DNA of 11,323 nucleotides, from contig JAUWFF010000007.1 in NCBI GenBank assembly GCA_030607105.1, positions 1 through 11,323 on the forward strand. The letters are read 5' to 3'. The translations under genes and the position numbers were made by a program. Source of the stretch: Filomicrobium sp. (lineage in GTDB: Bacteria > Pseudomonadota > Alphaproteobacteria > Rhizobiales > Hyphomicrobiaceae). This document shows, one piece after another, positions 1 through 7,212 of the stretch; position 1 is the first letter of the stretch; every line of letters starts with the position of its first letter. The notes below the pieces were generated by a model. That model was not told the DNA's origin and ran no database searches. It worked only from the letters and a program-made list of their open reading frames with translations.

Positions 1-131
1 TGAATGGGGTCCGTTGTCAAAGCGCATCGCCTGGGATTTTCGCACCGCAACACATATCCAATTGAAGGCACCGCCGAGTTTGGCTAGCGTCCCCCACTAA
101 TCTGCATCGAAACAGAACCGGCCAGTGAGCG
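1..131. other. Non-coding leader upstream of the acyl-CoA synthetase
   Basis: No supportable gene lies here. The stretch precedes the acyl-CoA synthetase start at 132 and probably holds its promoter. The best -35-like hexamer I see is TTGAAG at 62-67, but nothing well matched follows 17 bases later, so I do not call a promoter. The Shine-Dalgarno match before 132 is also weak (GTGAG at about 125-129). The first three bases read TGA, which could end an upstream gene, but one codon at the edge is not evidence. Confidence 0.5.
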
Positions 132-1757
132 ATGACCGCAAACCCCTACGAACAGAACCTCAACAGGACCCCCGCAAATCACCAGCCGCTGACACCGGTG
201 ACCTTTTTGGAGCGCGCCGCCAAGGTTTATCCCAACCAAACAGCGATTATTCATGGCAACGCCCGTTACACCTACCCTGAGTTCTACACCCGTGCGCGCC
301 GGCTCGCCTCCGCGCTGGCCAGCAAGTATGTCGGCAAAGGCGATACCGTCTCGGTAATGCTCGCCAACACGCCGCCAATGCTCGAAGCCCACTACGGCGT
401 GCCAATGACTGGCGCGGTATTGCATTCCATCAACACGCGTCTTGATGCGCCAATCATCGCTTTCCAGCTTGACCACGCCGACACCAAGGTCCTGATTGTC
501 GACCGCGAGTTTTCAGCCGTCGTCAAAGAGGCCTTGGCCCAGGCAAAGGTCAAACCGCTGATTATCGACTACCAGGATCCTGAGTTCCCTCAGGACGGCG
601 AGAAGCTGTCCTATACCGAGTATGAGGAACTCGTCGCTGGCGGCGATCCGGAATTCGCTTGGAAAATGCCGGATGACGAGTGGGACGCCATCTCGCTGAA
701 CTACACCTCGGGCACCACCGGCAACCCCAAGGGCGTGGTCTACCATCACCGCGGCGCCGGTCTGATGTGCTACTCCAATACCATCGCGACAGGCATGGGC
801 CGCTTCCCCGTCTACCTGTGGACGCTGCCTATGTTCCACTGCAACGGTTGGTGTTTCCCCTGGTCGCTGTCAACCGTCGCCGGCACGCACGTCTGCCTGC
901 GGTGGGTGCGCGCCAAGGCCATGTACGACGCCATCGCTGATCACGAGGTTACGCACCTTTCCGGCGCGCCAATCGTGATGTCCGTGCTGCTCAACGCCGA
1001 GCCGGAGGAATGCCGCAAGTTCCATCATACGGTTGCTTTCAACCACGCCGCCGCACCACCACCGCAGTCGGTGCTCAACGCTATGGCCGCAGCCGGCTTC
1101 AAGCTCACCCATCTTTATGGGCTGACCGAAACCTATGGCCCCGCGGTCATCAACGAATGGAACCCCGCCTGGAACGACCTCCCGCCCGAGTCCATTGCAG
1201 ATAAACGCATCCGGCAGGGCGTGCGTTATGTGACGCTGGAGGAGCTCACCGTCATGGATCCGAAAACCATGACCCACGTTCCCGCGGACGGCGAAACCTT
1301 GGGCGAGGTAATGTTCCGCGGCAACAACGTTATGAAGGGGTATCTGAAGAACCCCAAAGCCACCGACGAAGCCTTTGCTGGTGGCTGGTTCCACTCCGGC
1401 GACCTCGGTGTTATGCACCCGGATGGATATATCCAGCTAAAGGATCGCTCCAAGGACATCATCATTTCCGGCGGCGAGAACATCTCCTCGATTGAAGTGG
1501 AGGATGTTCTTTATAAGCACCCTGCGGTTGCCTATTGCGCCGTCGTCGCCAAGCCGGACGAAAAATGGGGCGAGACGCCGTGCGCTTTTGTTGAGCTGAA
1601 ATCTGGCGAAAGTCTAAGTGTGGAGGAGATCATCGCATTCTGCCGCGAGCGACTAGCCCACTACAAATGTCCACGCCACGTAGTCTTCTCCGAAGTCCCC
1701 AAGACTTCGACAGGCAAGATCCAGAAGTTCAAGCTGCGCGAAATGGCAAGGGACTAG
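132..1757 (+). CDS. AMP-forming acyl-CoA synthetase (medium-chain / DmdB-like)
   Basis: This enzyme activates a carboxylic acid with ATP to an acyl-adenylate, then transfers it to coenzyme A; it should be cytosolic. The 541-residue product has every ANL-superfamily signature in order: the phosphate-binding loop YTSGTTGNPKG (residues 191-201), the adenine-side motif YGLTETYGP (329-337), the ribose-binding Asp in HSGDLG (421-426), the hinge region DRSKDIIISGGENIS (438-452), and the catalytic Lys in the C-terminal STGKIQK motif (Lys529). Length and sequence style fit the branch holding AlkK-type medium-chain fatty acid ligases and DmdB (3-methylmercaptopropionyl-CoA ligase); the true substrate cannot be read from sequence. 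The ATG at 132 is chosen because the family N terminus (about 20 residues before TPVTFLERAA) starts there. It stands alone: a weak hairpin follows and the next gene looks separately transcribed. Confidence 0.95.
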   Translation: MTANPYEQNLNRTPANHQPLTPVTFLERAAKVYPNQTAIIHGNARYTYPEFYTRARRLASALASKYVGKGDTVSVMLANTPPMLEAHYGVPMTGAVLHSINTRLDAPIIAFQLDHADTKVLIVDREFSAVVKEALAQAKVKPLIIDYQDPEFPQDGEKLSYTEYEELVAGGDPEFAWKMPDDEWDAISLNYTSGTTGNPKGVVYHHRGAGLMCYSNTIATGMGRFPVYLWTLPMFHCNGWCFPWSLSTVAGTHVCLRWVRAKAMYDAIADHEVTHLSGAPIVMSVLLNAEPEECRKFHHTVAFNHAAAPPPQSVLNAMAAAGFKLTHLYGLTETYGPAVINEWNPAWNDLPPESIADKRIRQGVRYVTLEELTVMDPKTMTHVPADGETLGEVMFRGNNVMKGYLKNPKATDEAFAGGWFHSGDLGVMHPDGYIQLKDRSKDIIISGGENISSIEVEDVLYKHPAVAYCAVVAKPDEKWGETPCAFVELKSGESLSVEEIIAFCRERLAHYKCPRHVVFSEVPKTSTGKIQKFKLREMARD

Positions 1758-1768
1758 ATCAAGGTCGC

Positions 1769-1791
1769 GCCGTTAAACAAGCCTTAGCGGC
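1769..1791 (+). terminator. Hairpin after the acyl-CoA synthetase, possible weak terminator
   Basis: GCCGTTAA (1769-1776) can pair with TTAGCGGC (1784-1791), giving eight base pairs with one G-U wobble around a 7-base loop, 11 bases past the stop codon. There is no run of T after it, so it could be an RNA 3'-end stabiliser or a Rho-linked end instead of a true intrinsic terminator. Confidence 0.35.
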
Positions 1792-1819
1792 TCTGATACA
1801 CTTTAAGCGTCCTGCAATG

Positions 1820-1847
1820 CTGACCTTCCCGGCCCGCTCGTGCTAGC
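1820..1847 (+). promoter_or_regulatory. Possible promoter of the GH3 gene
   Basis: CTGACC (1820-1825) and GCTAGC (1842-1847) are separated by 16 bases and loosely resemble a sigma-70 promoter. If real, transcription would start at about 1853-1856, downstream of the TTG at 1848, which favours the later TTG at 1911 as the start codon. The match is weak and the call is inference. Confidence 0.2.
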
Positions 1848-1910
1848 TTGCAGGTATTTGGGCCCGCGAAGAAGCTGCGCTCATCACTAACCAAGCTGAG
1901 GTTATCTGGC

Positions 1911-3185
1911 TTGAAATGCCTAACTCCACGTCTTCGCCGCATTCACCCAGACCACTGGTTCCTTCGCAGCGCCTTCGCAATCCTCGCTTGTGTCGTGGTG
2001 ACAACGTTGACTGTCGCGCCAGCTCAAGCAGTGGGTTCGGCAAAAAAGGTCACGCTGGCCGAAAAGAAGCGCGCGGTCCTCGCGGCTCCTCCTGACCTCG
2101 TGCGCAAATTCGGCGGCCACGTTATCATTGGCTATCACCAAAGCAGACAGCTGACACCTTTGTTGAAGCGCGGCGCCATCGGCGGGGTCTTCATCACGCG
2201 ACGCAACGCCCGCAGGCGCTCGCGCAATAGGCTTGCCCAAGAGCTTGAGCGCTTCCGCGAGCTTGCCACTGACAACTCCCTTCGGCCATTGTGGATCGCC
2301 ACCGACCAGGAGGGCGGCCTTGTGGCGCATCTGTCGCCACCGTTGCGGCGCCAGAAATCGCTTGGCCGCATGTTGCGCAGGGCCAAGACGGCCGAGGAGC
2401 GGGAAGAAATCACTCGCAAGTTTTCCGAGACGCAAGCCGTCGGCCTGTCCGAACTCGGCATCAATTTGAACTTTGTCCCCGTTGTCGATCTCAAGCCCAA
2501 GAAACGCCTGCGTCGCGACCGAAAAACCCTCCTGATCCGCCGTGCAATCTCGGATGATCCAGACCTAATAATCGAGGCCGCGGAGACCTACTGCAACGCA
2601 TTGGCCAGCTGGCGGGTCTTGTGCACTCTGAAACACTTCCCAGGTCTCCACGGAGTGAAGGCGGACACGCACATCCGGCAAGCCTCCCTCGCCAAATCAC
2701 GCGAAGAGCTCGAAGCTGCCGACTGGATCCCCTTCTGGAGCCTCACCGCAACAACGCCCGCCGCCATGATGATCGGGCACGCCAAGTTAGAAGCTCTCGA
2801 CAAGGACAATCCGGCATCGGCATCCGATGCGGTAATCTCGAAGCTTCTACGTGAAGAATGGGGCTACGACGGCTTAATCATAACCGACGATCTCGATATG
2901 GGGGCCAGCAATCGCCGCCCGGGCGGCATCGGCAAGGCCTCGGTGGATGCGCTTCGAGCCGGTGTCGACATCATATTGCTGACGGCCGACGGCGATCTAG
3001 TTTACCACGTGCTCTACGCGATGCTGAAGGCTTATGAGCGCGGCGAGTTTGATGAAACCATGCTCGCCCGGAGCCGCGAGCGGCTCGACAGATATGCCGA
3101 GCGCTTCTCGCCTCGAAACCATAGCTGGCCAGACGACATGCCAGTGCCTGCACCCGCGCCCCATCGCTCAGCCAGCGTCAATTAA
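1911..3185 (+). CDS. Exported family 3 glycoside hydrolase, NagZ-like
   Basis: This is a GH3 N-terminal-domain enzyme resembling NagZ, the beta-N-acetylglucosaminidase of peptidoglycan recycling. Counting from the TTG at 1911, visible motifs are IATDQEGG (129-136), KHFPG (241-245), the acid/base dyad Asp252-Thr-His254 and the nucleophile region IITDDLDMGA (324-333), where the first Asp (326) should be the nucleophile. No ATG lies in frame before the catalytic domain. TTG 1911 is chosen because GAGG (1898-1901) precedes it at Shine-Dalgarno distance and because it yields a basic n-region, a hydrophobic core (SAFAILACVVVTTLTV) and an APAQA cleavage site. TTG 1848 would add 21 residues. Classic NagZ is cytoplasmic, so export suggests a periplasmic or outer-envelope substrate. 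An Arg-rich stretch (about 97-107) and a Pro-rich tail are unusual. It is a one-domain GH3 without the second domain of beta-glucosidases. Substrate is uncertain. Confidence 0.85.
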   Translation: MKCLTPRLRRIHPDHWFLRSAFAILACVVVTTLTVAPAQAVGSAKKVTLAEKKRAVLAAPPDLVRKFGGHVIIGYHQSRQLTPLLKRGAIGGVFITRRNARRRSRNRLAQELERFRELATDNSLRPLWIATDQEGGLVAHLSPPLRRQKSLGRMLRRAKTAEEREEITRKFSETQAVGLSELGINLNFVPVVDLKPKKRLRRDRKTLLIRRAISDDPDLIIEAAETYCNALASWRVLCTLKHFPGLHGVKADTHIRQASLAKSREELEAADWIPFWSLTATTPAAMMIGHAKLEALDKDNPASASDAVISKLLREEWGYDGLIITDDLDMGASNRRPGGIGKASVDALRAGVDIILLTADGDLVYHVLYAMLKAYERGEFDETMLARSRERLDRYAERFSPRNHSWPDDMPVPAPAPHRSASVN

Positions 3186-3219
3186 CCCATCATAGTGAGT
3201 AGAATACAGACTAGCGAAC

Positions 3220-3237
3220 GCGCAAGCGGGCTTGCGC
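3220..3237. terminator. Perfect palindrome between convergent genes, likely bidirectional terminator
   Basis: GCGCAAGC (3220-3227) and GCTTGCGC (3230-3237) are perfect reverse complements separated by two bases; as RNA this gives a 7-bp stem with a CGGG loop. It lies 34 bases past the GH3 stop and in the interval where the minus-strand DUF465 transcript also ends. Smaller hairpins follow: GCCTG/CAGGC (3271-3285) and GGCC/GGCC (3283-3294). No T-run is present on either strand, so termination is inferred from position. Confidence 0.4.
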
Positions 3238-3316
3238 ATCCGTCAATATATACTCAATCTAGAACCCGCAGCCTGGCTAACAGGCCGAACGGCCACTGCG
3301 GTCAAGGTGGGTGTGA

Positions 3317-3493
3317 CTAGTGACGCGTCTCGTGTTTGATACGCTCAATCTCTTCTTTGAGTTTTAGTTTTTCCTGTTTCATTCGTCGGAGGACGACATC
3401 GTCGGAACCAGGCCTGGCTGCCTCTTCAATAATTTGCTCGTCAAGAAGGCGGTGTTTCTCTGTGAGTTCTGCAAGATGACCTTCAAGCGACAT
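3317..3493 (-). CDS. DUF465 (YdcH-like) small coiled-coil protein
   Basis: The 58-residue product is almost wholly charged helix, with heptad-like spacing (AELTEKHRLLDEQIIEEAA, then VVLRRMKQEKLKLKEEIERI). This is the DUF465/YdcH pattern: two short helices joined by a turn, here around RPGSDD. The family has no firmly assigned function. The start at 3493 is chosen over the ATG at 3496 and over longer upstream starts because GGAGGAG (3499-3505, minus strand) lies 5 bases before it and because MSLEGHLAELTEKH is the usual family N terminus. The frame stays open for 53 more codons upstream, but that extension resembles nothing and is left out. A second DUF465 gene is divergently transcribed from the other side of a 258-bp interval. 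Confidence 0.85.
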   Translation of the reverse strand: MSLEGHLAELTEKHRLLDEQIIEEAARPGSDDVVLRRMKQEKLKLKEEIERIKHETRH

Positions 3494-3497
3494 CATT

Positions 3498-3505
3498 GCT
3501 CCTCC
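3498..3505 (-). promoter_or_regulatory. Ribosome binding site deciding the DUF465 start
   Basis: Read on the minus strand this is GGAGGAGC, a near-perfect Shine-Dalgarno sequence. It lies 5 bases before the second of two adjacent ATG codons (3493) and only 2 bases before the first (3496), so it supports the short 58-residue protein. Confidence 0.7.
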
Positions 3506-3686
3506 ATTCGCGGTTTCATGACACATAAAAAGTGACAGATCATTTTCAGATTGTCCATTGGCCACGGCCTCACATTTTGACATTACCCTAACAAGCTCCT
3601 CACGATACGGCATGTCACGGACCATCTGAGCGTCTGCGACCCAATGACTCACCGCTTGCTCAGACTACGCCTTTTTCAATCCTGAC

Positions 3687-3715
3687 TTGCGGAAATGGGC
3701 GAACAGGCCGATAGT
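3687..3715 (+). promoter_or_regulatory. Candidate promoter for the rightward DUF465 gene and repair pair
   Basis: TTGCGG (3687-3692) and GATAGT (3710-3715) are separated by exactly 17 bases, an acceptable sigma-70 layout for alphaproteobacteria. The predicted transcript would start near 3722, about 30 bases before the DUF465 ATG at 3752. No terminator is visible before the exonuclease gene, so the same promoter may serve the DNA repair genes. Confidence 0.4.
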
Positions 3716-3751
3716 TGCACGCGCATGGGATGAGAGCTTTACGAAGAACAA

Positions 3752-3958
3752 ATGGACCGCGAACAAGAGCAGAAATTGCGCGATGAGCTGGTGTCGCTGC
3801 AACAGCGTCATCGTTCGCTTGATGAAGAAATCGCAGGGCTTGAACTATCTGGCGCCGCTGACCAACTCACGATCAAGCGGCTCAAAAAAGAAAAACTCGC
3901 ACTCAAGGACCGCATCCACGCCGTGGAAGATCAGCTGACCCCGGACATTATTGCCTGA
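3752..3958 (+). CDS. Second DUF465 (YdcH-like) small coiled-coil protein
   Basis: The 68-residue helical, highly charged product is a paralogue of the divergent neighbour. The first helix carries ELVSLQQRHRSLDEEIAGLE (residues 13-32) and the second LTIKRLKKEKLALKDRIHAV (39-58); compare the RRMKQEKLKLKEEIERI segment of the other copy. It probably forms an antiparallel coiled-coil hairpin. No function is established for the family. The start at 3752 is the only in-frame ATG giving a family-like N terminus; its Shine-Dalgarno match (GAAGAA just upstream) is poor. The stop lies 18-60 bases before the exonuclease gene, depending on that gene's start, with no terminator between, so co-transcription is plausible. 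In several Hyphomicrobiales I recall DUF465 genes sitting close to purE-purK, which fits this neighbourhood. Confidence 0.85.
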   Translation: MDREQEQKLRDELVSLQQRHRSLDEEIAGLELSGAADQLTIKRLKKEKLALKDRIHAVEDQLTPDIIA

Positions 3959-4018
3959 GCGGTCTTTGTACAGAGAGTGACTAATCCGCAACACCGCGTG
4001 CAACGTTTGCCTAGCAAC

Positions 4019-5071
4019 ATGCAGACGTCTTCCAGATCGCCGCCTTTCGCCAAACCGCACCCTGCCGGACGCTGGCTCTATCCGCGTCCCGAAGGACTTT
4101 TCTGCGAAGCCGGCGGATTTTATATCGACCCTAGCAAACCTGTGGATAAGGCGGTCATCACTCACGGGCATGCCGATCATGCGCGCCGCGGACATGGCGC
4201 CGTTCTCGCTACCCCCGAGACGATCGCCGTCATGAAGATACGCTACGGCGAGAACTGCGCGGGCGCGTTCCAGCCCATCCACTATGGTGAAACCGTCTCA
4301 TTAAACGGCCTGAGCATCGGCTTCGTTCCCGCCGGGCATATACTCGGTTCGGCGCAGATCATTGTCGAGCATGCCGGCACGCGCGTTGTCATCTCCGGAG
4401 ACTACAAGCGCGCCGCCGATCCCACCTGCGAACCCTTTGAACTCGTCCCATGCGACGTCTTCGTCACTGAGGCAACTTTCGCCCTTCCAGTCTTCCGCCA
4501 CGAACCCGCCGACAAGGAAGCCTGTCGTCTAATCAAAGCAATCCGACAGCAGCCCGATCGCACCCACTTGCTCGGTGTCTACGGCCTCGGCAAATGCCAG
4601 CGCATGATCGCTCTACTGCGCCGGTCGGGCTTCGACCAGACAATCCATCTGCACGGCGCTCTGGTGCAGCTGACGGAGTTCTATCAGCACAGCGGCTTCG
4701 ACATGGGCTCACTGCGCACTATCGAAACGGGCGGCACCGACCGCCGCCAGGACTACGCTGGTGAGCTTGTGATGTGTCCGCCGTCCGCAATTGCCGACCG
4801 TTGGTCGCGCCGCTTCCCCGACCCAGCGACGGCATTCTCCAGTGGCTGGATGCGCATACGCGGCCGCGCCCGCCAACGTGGTGTGGAACTGCCCTTGATC
4901 GTCTCGGACCATGCCGATTGGCCGGAGCTGATCACAACGATCGAAGAGACCGGCGCCGAAGAGGTATGGGTTACTCACGGACGCGAGGACGCGCTCGTCC
5001 ACCAGTTGGGACTGATGGGCATCTCCGCCCGCGCCCTCGCCCTCGTGGGCTTCGACGACGAGGGCGATTAG
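4019..5071 (+). CDS. Ligase-associated DNA exonuclease (metallo-beta-lactamase fold)
   Basis: This belongs to the metallo-beta-lactamase/beta-CASP-like exonucleases encoded beside bacterial ATP-dependent ligases, the 'ligase-associated DNA exonuclease' family. Counting from the ATG at 4019, I see the metal-binding motif HGHADH (49-54), PAGHILGSA with a further ligand His (107), ISGDYKR with the bridging Asp (128), and late motifs SDHADW (296-301) and THGRED (319-324). Such enzymes degrade DNA with metal ions and probably trim ends before sealing. The ATG at 4019 gives 350 residues, close to the family norm, but its Shine-Dalgarno is poor. GTG at 3977, 18 bases after the DUF465 stop, is the alternative and adds 14 residues. 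The ligase starts 6 bases past this stop, so the two are certainly one operon. Confidence 0.9.
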   Translation: MQTSSRSPPFAKPHPAGRWLYPRPEGLFCEAGGFYIDPSKPVDKAVITHGHADHARRGHGAVLATPETIAVMKIRYGENCAGAFQPIHYGETVSLNGLSIGFVPAGHILGSAQIIVEHAGTRVVISGDYKRAADPTCEPFELVPCDVFVTEATFALPVFRHEPADKEACRLIKAIRQQPDRTHLLGVYGLGKCQRMIALLRRSGFDQTIHLHGALVQLTEFYQHSGFDMGSLRTIETGGTDRRQDYAGELVMCPPSAIADRWSRRFPDPATAFSSGWMRIRGRARQRGVELPLIVSDHADWPELITTIEETGAEEVWVTHGREDALVHQLGLMGISARALALVGFDDEGD

Positions 5072-5077
5072 ACACCA

Positions 5078-6676
5078 ATGCAGCGCTTCGCCAGCCTTCT
5101 GGACAATTTGGCCTTCACGCAGAGCCGCAACCGCAAGCTGGCTCTATTGGCGGATTACTTCGTCAGCACGCTGGACCCCGACCGCGGCTGGACGCTCGCA
5201 GCGCTGACCGACGGGTTACCATTTTCGCTTCCTTTACGGCGCATCCTTCCGGAACTCTTGTCCTCCACGGTGGATCCCGAACTCTATCGCCTGTCTCGTG
5301 ATTATGTCGGCGACACCGCCGAGACCGTCTCACTGCTATGGCCTGAGCAAGCCAACAAGGCTGCTGAGCAGCCAACACTCTCCGCGGTAGTGGCGGGCTT
5401 CGAAACAGCTGCCAAGGACCACATCCCACAGCTTCTCTCGAACACACTCGATCGGCTTGATATTTCAGGTCGCTTCGCACTCCTAAAACTTCTAGGCGGC
5501 GCCCCCCGCGTTGGCGTGTCCGCCAGATTGGCGAAAACCGCACTGGCCCAGGCCTTCAACCAGGATATCGGTCAAATCGAAGAAGTCTGGCATTCCGTCG
5601 ATCCGCCCTATCTGGATCTTTTTGCCTGGCTCAACGGCACCGGCGCGCGACCTGATCCGGGCGGGCGGCCCGTCTTCCGTCCGATGATGCTCGCCCACCC
5701 AATCGAGGACAGCGATTGGTTGCAGCTCGATCCAAGCGACCTCGCAGCCGAGTGGAAGTGGGACGGCATCCGCGTCCAGATTGCCGCGATCGCGGGGGAC
5801 ATGCGCCTATTCTCAAGGACTGGGGATGACATCTCGCGAGCCTTCCCGGAGATCGCATCAGCCTTCATCGGACGCCATTGCGTGCTTGACGGCGAGCTGT
5901 TGATCGTCCGCGACGGACAAATCGCCCCCTTTAACGACTTACAGCAGCGTCTCAACCGGAAAACCGTATCGAGCCGCCAGCTGCGGGATTTCCCCGCCCA
6001 CATCCGACTCTATGATCTGCTGTTTGAAGGTGGCGAGGACCTGCGCGAATTCCCCTTCCAGGAACGCCGAAAACGCCTTGAGGCTTGGCATGCGAAAACA
6101 CCCCCGCCGCTGACCGATATTTCCGAGCAAGTCACCTTCGCCGACTTCGATGCACTATCCCAGATTTGGTCGGGCACTCGCGCCGGCGGCATCGAGGGCC
6201 TGATGCTCAAGCGAAAGTCTAGCCCTTACATTGCAGGCCGGCCAAAGGGACATTGGTGGAAATGGAAACGCGCACCGCTGACACTGGACTGCGTTTTGAT
6301 GTACGCCCAGCGTGGATCCGGCAAGCGCTCGTCATACTACTCCGATTATACGTTCGGCGTCTGGATCGATAACAGCTCCACTGCGGTGGAGATTAGCGAA
6401 GCTCAACTCGTTCCCGTCGGCAAAGCCTATTCCGGATTCACCGACGAAGAACTCCTGAAACTGGATCGCTTTGTCCGCAACAATACAACTGATCGCTTTG
6501 GACCGGTACGCGCCGTCGAACCAAAGCTGGTCCTCGAAGTCGCCTTTGACGCCGTCCAGCTTTCAAGCCGCCACAAATCCGGTGTCGCTATGCGGTTCCC
6601 GCGCATCGCGCGCATCCGCTGGGACAAACCCGCGAACGAAGCCGACACTCTAGCAACGGTCAGAACGCTTCTGTGA
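5078..6676 (+). CDS. ATP-dependent DNA ligase of the ligase-exonuclease repair pair
   Basis: This enzyme seals DNA nicks with ATP through a lysyl-AMP intermediate. The 532-residue protein has an N-terminal all-alpha DNA-binding domain of about 200 residues, then the nucleotidyltransferase core: motif I EWKWDGIR with catalytic Lys227, SRTGDD (246-251), motif III LDGELL (270-275), motif IIIa RLYDLLF (310-316), motif IV GIEGLMLKR (371-379), motif V WWKWKR (393-398) and, in the OB domain, motif VI around RFPRIARIRWDK (506-517). All key residues are present, so it should be active. It is not the essential NAD-dependent LigA and lacks the Ku-partner polymerase and phosphoesterase domains of LigD. 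It is the ligase of the cluster also containing an Lhr-core helicase and a phosphoesterase; neither is next to it here, since a gene on the other strand follows immediately. The N terminus (MQRFASLLDNLAFTQSRNRK) is family-typical and supports the start. Confidence 0.95.
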   Translation: MQRFASLLDNLAFTQSRNRKLALLADYFVSTLDPDRGWTLAALTDGLPFSLPLRRILPELLSSTVDPELYRLSRDYVGDTAETVSLLWPEQANKAAEQPTLSAVVAGFETAAKDHIPQLLSNTLDRLDISGRFALLKLLGGAPRVGVSARLAKTALAQAFNQDIGQIEEVWHSVDPPYLDLFAWLNGTGARPDPGGRPVFRPMMLAHPIEDSDWLQLDPSDLAAEWKWDGIRVQIAAIAGDMRLFSRTGDDISRAFPEIASAFIGRHCVLDGELLIVRDGQIAPFNDLQQRLNRKTVSSRQLRDFPAHIRLYDLLFEGGEDLREFPFQERRKRLEAWHAKTPPPLTDISEQVTFADFDALSQIWSGTRAGGIEGLMLKRKSSPYIAGRPKGHWWKWKRAPLTLDCVLMYAQRGSGKRSSYYSDYTFGVWIDNSSTAVEISEAQLVPVGKAYSGFTDEELLKLDRFVRNNTTDRFGPVRAVEPKLVLEVAFDAVQLSSRHKSGVAMRFPRIARIRWDKPANEADTLATVRTLL

Positions 6677-6684
6677 CAACCGTC

Positions 6685-7119
6685 TTATCTGACGGCGATT
6701 GCTACATCGCGCAGCACGTTTGCTTCCAACTGGACCTCAACGAGACGGTGCTTCAAGACGTCACCGATGCTGACAATCCCGATGAGCTTGTCGTCCTTTA
6801 CGACGGGCACATGGCGCACGCGCTTGACGGTCATCAATCGTGCGACCTTGCCAACCGAATCGTCGGGTCGGCAGGTATGGACGGCACCGGTGCAAAGCTC
6901 AGCCACTGGGATCGAGTCGAGACGTCCACCGTGATCGGCCAAGCCGTGAACGATATCGCGCTCACTTATAATGCCGTCGAGGCTGCGCCCATCGATTGAT
7001 ACGATCATGGCACCGACTTTTTCACTGCGAAGCCGATGGGAGAGTTCCCCGATTGTGAGGGTGGGCGGCACAGTACGAATTGTGTGGCCCTTCTCCTTCA
7101 GAATATCTGAGACGAGCAT
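6685..7119 (-). CDS. Tandem CBS-domain protein
   Basis: The 144-residue product is essentially two CBS domains and nothing else: the first at about residues 8-62, ending in DGIISERDIVHGL, the second at about 75-128, ending in HVPVVKDDKLIGIVSIGDV. Paired CBS domains usually form a Bateman module binding adenine nucleotides or related ligands and acting as an energy or redox sensor; stand-alone versions are common in alphaproteobacteria and their partners are mostly unknown. The ATG at 7119 is preceded on the minus strand by GGAG at a good distance. It is divergent from purE and convergent with the ligase, with only 8 bases between stop codons. A role in sensing adenylates beside purine genes is tempting but is only inference from position. 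Confidence 0.9.
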   Translation of the reverse strand: MLVSDILKEKGHTIRTVPPTLTIGELSHRLRSEKVGAMIVSIDGRSLDGIISERDIVHGLADHGGRLDSIPVAELCTGAVHTCRPDDSVGKVARLMTVKRVRHVPVVKDDKLIGIVSIGDVLKHRLVEVQLEANVLRDVAIAVR

Positions 7120-7183
7120 GACGCGGCTCCATTCGCCGACCTCGTGGTCGGCGCTAATGGTTCATCGGCAGCGCCCGAGTTCA

Positions 7184-7212
7184 ACACTATGCATCACGCT
7201 TGCGCTCGGCAA
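7184..7212 (-). promoter_or_regulatory. Candidate promoter of the CBS-domain gene
   Basis: On the minus strand TTGCCG (7212-7207) and TAGTGT (7189-7184) are separated by 17 bases. This fits a sigma-70 promoter and would give a leader of roughly 60 bases before the CBS start at 7119. Confidence 0.35.

Noticed and set aside
870..1418. 182-codon minus-strand open frame inside the acyl-CoA synthetase gene
   Set aside because: It lies wholly inside a gene with complete family motifs, and the antisense translation has no domain character. This is the usual shadow frame of GC-rich coding DNA.
1974..1994. Lipobox (ILAC) in the signal sequence of the NagZ-like protein
   Set aside because: The residue at -2 is Leu, the Cys sits in the middle of the hydrophobic core, and a clean APAQA cleavage site lies further on, so a lipoprotein is unlikely.
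3494..3652. 53-codon upstream extension of the minus-strand DUF465 frame
   Set aside because: The family N terminus and a strong GGAGGAG ribosome binding site both put the start at 3493. The extension resembles no known protein and lacks its own Shine-Dalgarno.
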